This document shows, in pieces, positions 34,901 through 36,428 of a stretch of 36,428 nucleotides of DNA (its first letter is position 1; each line of letters starts with the position of its first letter). The stretch comes from an uncultured Alphaproteobacteria bacterium (GTDB lineage Bacteria; Pseudomonadota; Alphaproteobacteria; Caulobacterales; Parvularculaceae), in the NCBI GenBank assembly GCA_937895955.1, contig CALAZI010000070.1, positions 1 through 36,428 of the forward strand, read 5' to 3'. Under the pieces are notes generated by a model. The model saw nothing but the letters and a program-made list of their open reading frames with translations. It was not told the DNA's origin and ran no database searches. The position numbers and the translations under genes were made by a program.

Positions 34901-35227
34901 TCGCGCGCCACGGGCCCGTCGGTCGGCATCACCGCGCAGGGCGAGTTCGACCTTGAAGGCGAACGCATGATCGCGCTCAAAGGCGCCGTCGCGCCCGCCT
35001 ACGGCGTCAACTCGCTGCTCGGCAAGACGCCGGTCATCGGCGATCTTTTCGTCAGTCGGAAAGGCGAGGGGCTGCTCGCGCTGTCCTATGACGTCGGCGG
35101 CCCGGCGACCGAGCCGCGCGTCACCGTCAATCCGCTCTCGGCCTTCACGCCCGGCGTTTTTCGCCGGATGTTCGAGGGGCGCGCGGAAACGGATGACGAG
35201 ACGCCGTCAACCGAAGAGATCAAATGA
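31907..35227 (+). CDS. AsmA/YhdP-like large envelope protein
   Basis: This protein has 1106 residues from the ATG at 31907. A further upstream frame start at 31826 is less likely. A short basic N-terminus and a single membrane helix (about 10-33) are followed by a very long periplasmic region. It has repeating beta-rich patterns (alternating hydrophobic strands with ALR, LDL and VEG-like turns), as in AsmA, YhdP and TamB. It resembles the DUF3971-plus-AsmA_2 form typified by YhdP. These proteins form hydrophobic grooves bridging the envelope for phospholipid transport to the outer membrane. The C-terminal block YGVNSLLGKTPVIGDLFV and FTPGVFRRMF is characteristic. It is divergent from bcp and ends 7 nt from the convergent tyrS. 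Confidence 0.9.
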   Translation: MKSRFARAGLIAAEALGLFIAATLALLAFVVWRAQSGPTDLRWAAPAIRIAANAALDDNSIKSIGAASLSRAGVEGGYRLLLSNVEIGDAANPASALLPSVDVIFFPQDLTSGKAGPRRILIDGARLQIVRRADQKLKLKLGDGDDQRANAFQAITGGRYFRQAFERADLRNVSIDFVDEATGRTWYGRKGVVSVARTEAGYAADAQTDFNIGGQAASLELRSTYDLESDVIAALVSVDKAPVGDLVAVFFGSDAEPLTSPISGKAAIEFSSGGAVLSSHVDLTAGEGVVTLGGWSTPIESFRAVADFDPSKNEFNVENIAWTGGVGEGALRGLIALKQQESGRGVAAVNFDLTASNATLNLPNALEAPLTIDEAAFAGAYDVDAEALEVSKLSMRFLDLSLNGDLSIARSEGNSPGVAATLALHESLGPEKLLKFWPTGLARGARDFIATRMNGGTLSAVEFRVDLEPGAVDKSGVLPDKAVAISFRADNAEVVYAPGMTPMTRVAGKGILRGNSFRFDAESARVGAVKIFAGEVDIPVLAPKGEPAFFRFSAEGDAGDMLAILNQEPLAVLKESQFVAEQFAGPVRAKVEISRPNLNVAPPDSYRYGGRATFAGLKVENIIGDATLEGAKGALDLKTEGMVITGEARLADAPVTIEWRQRFFGDGDKTAISVRGTANAAAADLLGVPTRQMVQGDVPFTAEAVGGVDALRRMDVTADFTDAVLVSAPLGWIKPAGVAAHGTATVLYAKTGNEISAFSLKAEEAKISGSAAFEATGAIRAFDMPVFALKDAADLSMKGARDEAGVLAVDVEGDYLNAGELVRAFIDEGMGEGAKAATKLTARINRVDMRGGASYAGAVIDFARNADHIETLHLSAAGAEGAPLSIDLKPSGDGGDAFAIEAKSDDVGSMLAAIFDLSSVKGGTGRLDFAFTPGADDAPREGALEAHDLRVVKAPLFAKIFAAGSLTGLADLVNGDGIELKNAMARFSIKDGAVRVHESRATGPSVGITAQGEFDLEGERMIALKGAVAPAYGVNSLLGKTPVIGDLFVSRKGEGLLALSYDVGGPATEPRVTVNPLSAFTPGVFRRMFEGRAETDDETPSTEEIK

Positions 35228-35234
35228 CGCGCCG

Positions 35235-36428
35235 CTAAACCGCCTTGACGAGCGCGTGCTTCTTCTTGCCGACCGACAGCTTGATCGCGCCGTCTTTCAG
35301 ATCGGCGCCGACCAACGCGCGTTCATCCGTCAACGGAACATCATTGACTTTCAGGGCGCCCGCCTTGATGTGCCGCCGGCCTTCGCCTTTCGATTCGATA
35401 AGTCCCGCCATGATGAAGGCGTCGAAAAGCCCCGCGCCCGCGTCAAGCGCGGCGCGCGCGATCTCAACCGTCGGCAGACCCGCCGCCGCCGCGCCTTCTT
35501 CAAAGGTGCGCCGCGCGGTTTCCGCCGCCGCGTCCGCCGCCGCGCGTCCGTGCAGCCAGGCGGTCGCCTCTGTCGCGAGGATTTTCTTCGCCTCGTTGAT
35601 CTCCGCGCCGCCGAGCGTTGAAAGGCGTCTGACCTCATCCATCGGCAGCTTCGTGAAGCGCGCCAGCATGACGCCGACATCGGCGTCTTCGGTGTTGCGC
35701 CAATATTGCCAGTAATCGTAAGGCGAGAGCATGTCGGCGTTGAGCCAGACCGCGCCCTGTTCCGTCTTGCCCATTTTCTTGCCCGACGCGGTCGTCAGCA
35801 AGGGCGTCGTCAGGCCGAACACTTCAACGCCGTCCTTGCGCCGGCAAAGCTCGACGCCGTTGACGATATTGCCCCACTGGTCCGATCCGCCCATCTGCAG
35901 CGTGCAATCGTAGCGACGATACAGCTCATGAAAGTCATAGGCCTGCATGAGCATGTAGTTGAATTCGAGAAACGTCATCGGGCTTTCGCGCTCAAGCCTG
36001 AGCTTGACGCTGTCAAACGTCAGCATGCGGTTGATCGTGAATTCGGTCCCGTAATCGCGCAGGAATTCGACATAGCCGAGCTTCGACAGCCAGTCGTCAT
36101 TATTGGCCATGATCGCGTCCGTCGCGCCGGACCCGAATGCCAGGAATTTTTCGAAGACGCCCTTGATGCTGTCGATATTGGCCTTGATGTCGGCGTCGGT
36201 CAAAAGCGCGCGCTGCTGATCCTTTCCGGTCGGGTCGCCGACTTTCGTCGTGCCGCCGCCCATCAAGGCGATCGGCTTGTGCCCCGTCTGCTGCAGCCAG
36301 TGGAGCAGCATGATCTGGACGAGGCTGCCGGCGTGCAGCGACTTCGCCGTCGCGTCAAAGCCGATATAGCCGGTGACGACGCCTTTTGAGAGGCGCTCGT
36401 CGAGCCCTTCAAGGTTCGTTCCTTGATG
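35235..36428 (-). CDS. tyrS: Tyrosyl-tRNA synthetase (N-terminus beyond window)
   Basis: The frame enters at the right edge, reading HQGTNLEGLDERL, and ends at 35235, so 397 residues are present. The missing start is probably about 20-30 residues upstream. This class I synthetase charges tRNA-Tyr. The HIGH-equivalent is HAGS in SLHAGSLVQIM. GGTTKVGDPTGKDQQR, MQAYDFHELYRRYDCTLQMGGSDQWGNI and the KMSKS equivalent KMGKT are clear. The C-terminal S4 RNA-binding domain reads IKAGALKVNDVPLTDERALV. All catalytic blocks are in place. Confidence 0.97.
   Translation of the reverse strand, partial: HQGTNLEGLDERLSKGVVTGYIGFDATAKSLHAGSLVQIMLLHWLQQTGHKPIALMGGGTTKVGDPTGKDQQRALLTDADIKANIDSIKGVFEKFLAFGSGATDAIMANNDDWLSKLGYVEFLRDYGTEFTINRMLTFDSVKLRLERESPMTFLEFNYMLMQAYDFHELYRRYDCTLQMGGSDQWGNIVNGVELCRRKDGVEVFGLTTPLLTTASGKKMGKTEQGAVWLNADMLSPYDYWQYWRNTEDADVGVMLARFTKLPMDEVRRLSTLGGAEINEAKKILATEATAWLHGRAAADAAAETARRTFEEGAAAAGLPTVEIARAALDAGAGLFDAFIMAGLIESKGEGRRHIKAGALKVNDVPLTDERALVGADLKDGAIKLSVGKKKHALVKAV

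Noticed and set aside
1..36428. tRNA, rRNA, CRISPR arrays, insertion sequences
   Set aside because: No cloverleaf, no regularly spaced repeat and no transposase motif was seen in any intergenic space. A covariance search could still find small RNAs.

Overview
The window reads as a compact stretch of alphaproteobacterial chromosome. It has high G+C, no insertion sequences, no CRISPR array and no tRNA or rRNA gene that I could find. The lineage signals are a TipN-type polar coiled-coil protein, an NDUFA12-family complex I subunit, a GTA-type 3TM holin, a long B12-dependent ribonucleotide reductase, and an RNase E with an acidic S1 insert and a C-terminal GWW tail. These fit the Caulobacterales/Parvularculales side of the class. 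The exact genus cannot be read from the sequence by eye.

Layout. At 1-8.2 kb, a TipN-like membrane protein (cut by the left edge) is divergent from a bacterial Nav-type voltage-gated channel. The channel abuts a convergent, degenerate CPA-type antiporter. Then come a GTA-type holin, thiO translationally coupled to it, an SLT lytic transglycosylase, and a convergent pentapeptide-repeat protein. At 8.2-14.3 kb, nrdJ (class II RNR) has a readable sigma70-type promoter and lies divergent to NDUFA12-mlaD-DUF2155. DUF2155 overlaps aat tail to tail. At 14.3-17.8 kb lie aroQ-accB-accC-aat on the minus strand and, divergently, thiS-thiG. At 17.8-28.4 kb, a minus-strand group rne / M48-TPR protease / DsbA-like protein faces a plus-strand group amiC-mrcA-prfB. 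rne has a leader of about 355 nt and prfB carries the programmed +1 frameshift. At 28.4-36.4 kb lie M23 peptidase-bactofilin (overlapping genes), Bcp peroxiredoxin-DUF455 (overlapping genes), a large AsmA/YhdP-like protein, and tyrS (5' end cut by the right edge).

Themes. Much of the window serves the cell envelope and cell shape: TipN, the SLT transglycosylase, MlaD, the DsbA-like protein, the M48 protease, AmiC, PBP1A, M23 plus bactofilin, and the AsmA-like protein. The rest is core metabolism and information processing: thiamine thiazole (thiO, thiS, thiG), fatty-acid initiation (accB, accC), shikimate (aroQ), dNTP synthesis (nrdJ), RNA decay (rne), termination (prfB), tRNA charging (tyrS) and N-degron tagging (aat). 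Five of six convergent gene pairs are separated by 7 nt or less, or overlap.

I did not find an obviously new multi-gene defence or mobile system. The most interesting leads are the channel with a TLEGWAE filter beside an antiporter that lacks the usual acidic residues, the structured rne leader, the dispersed GTA-like lysis pair around thiO, the single-cysteine Bcp, and the 49-nt convergent overlap of DUF2155 and aat. All calls are manual readings without database searches.
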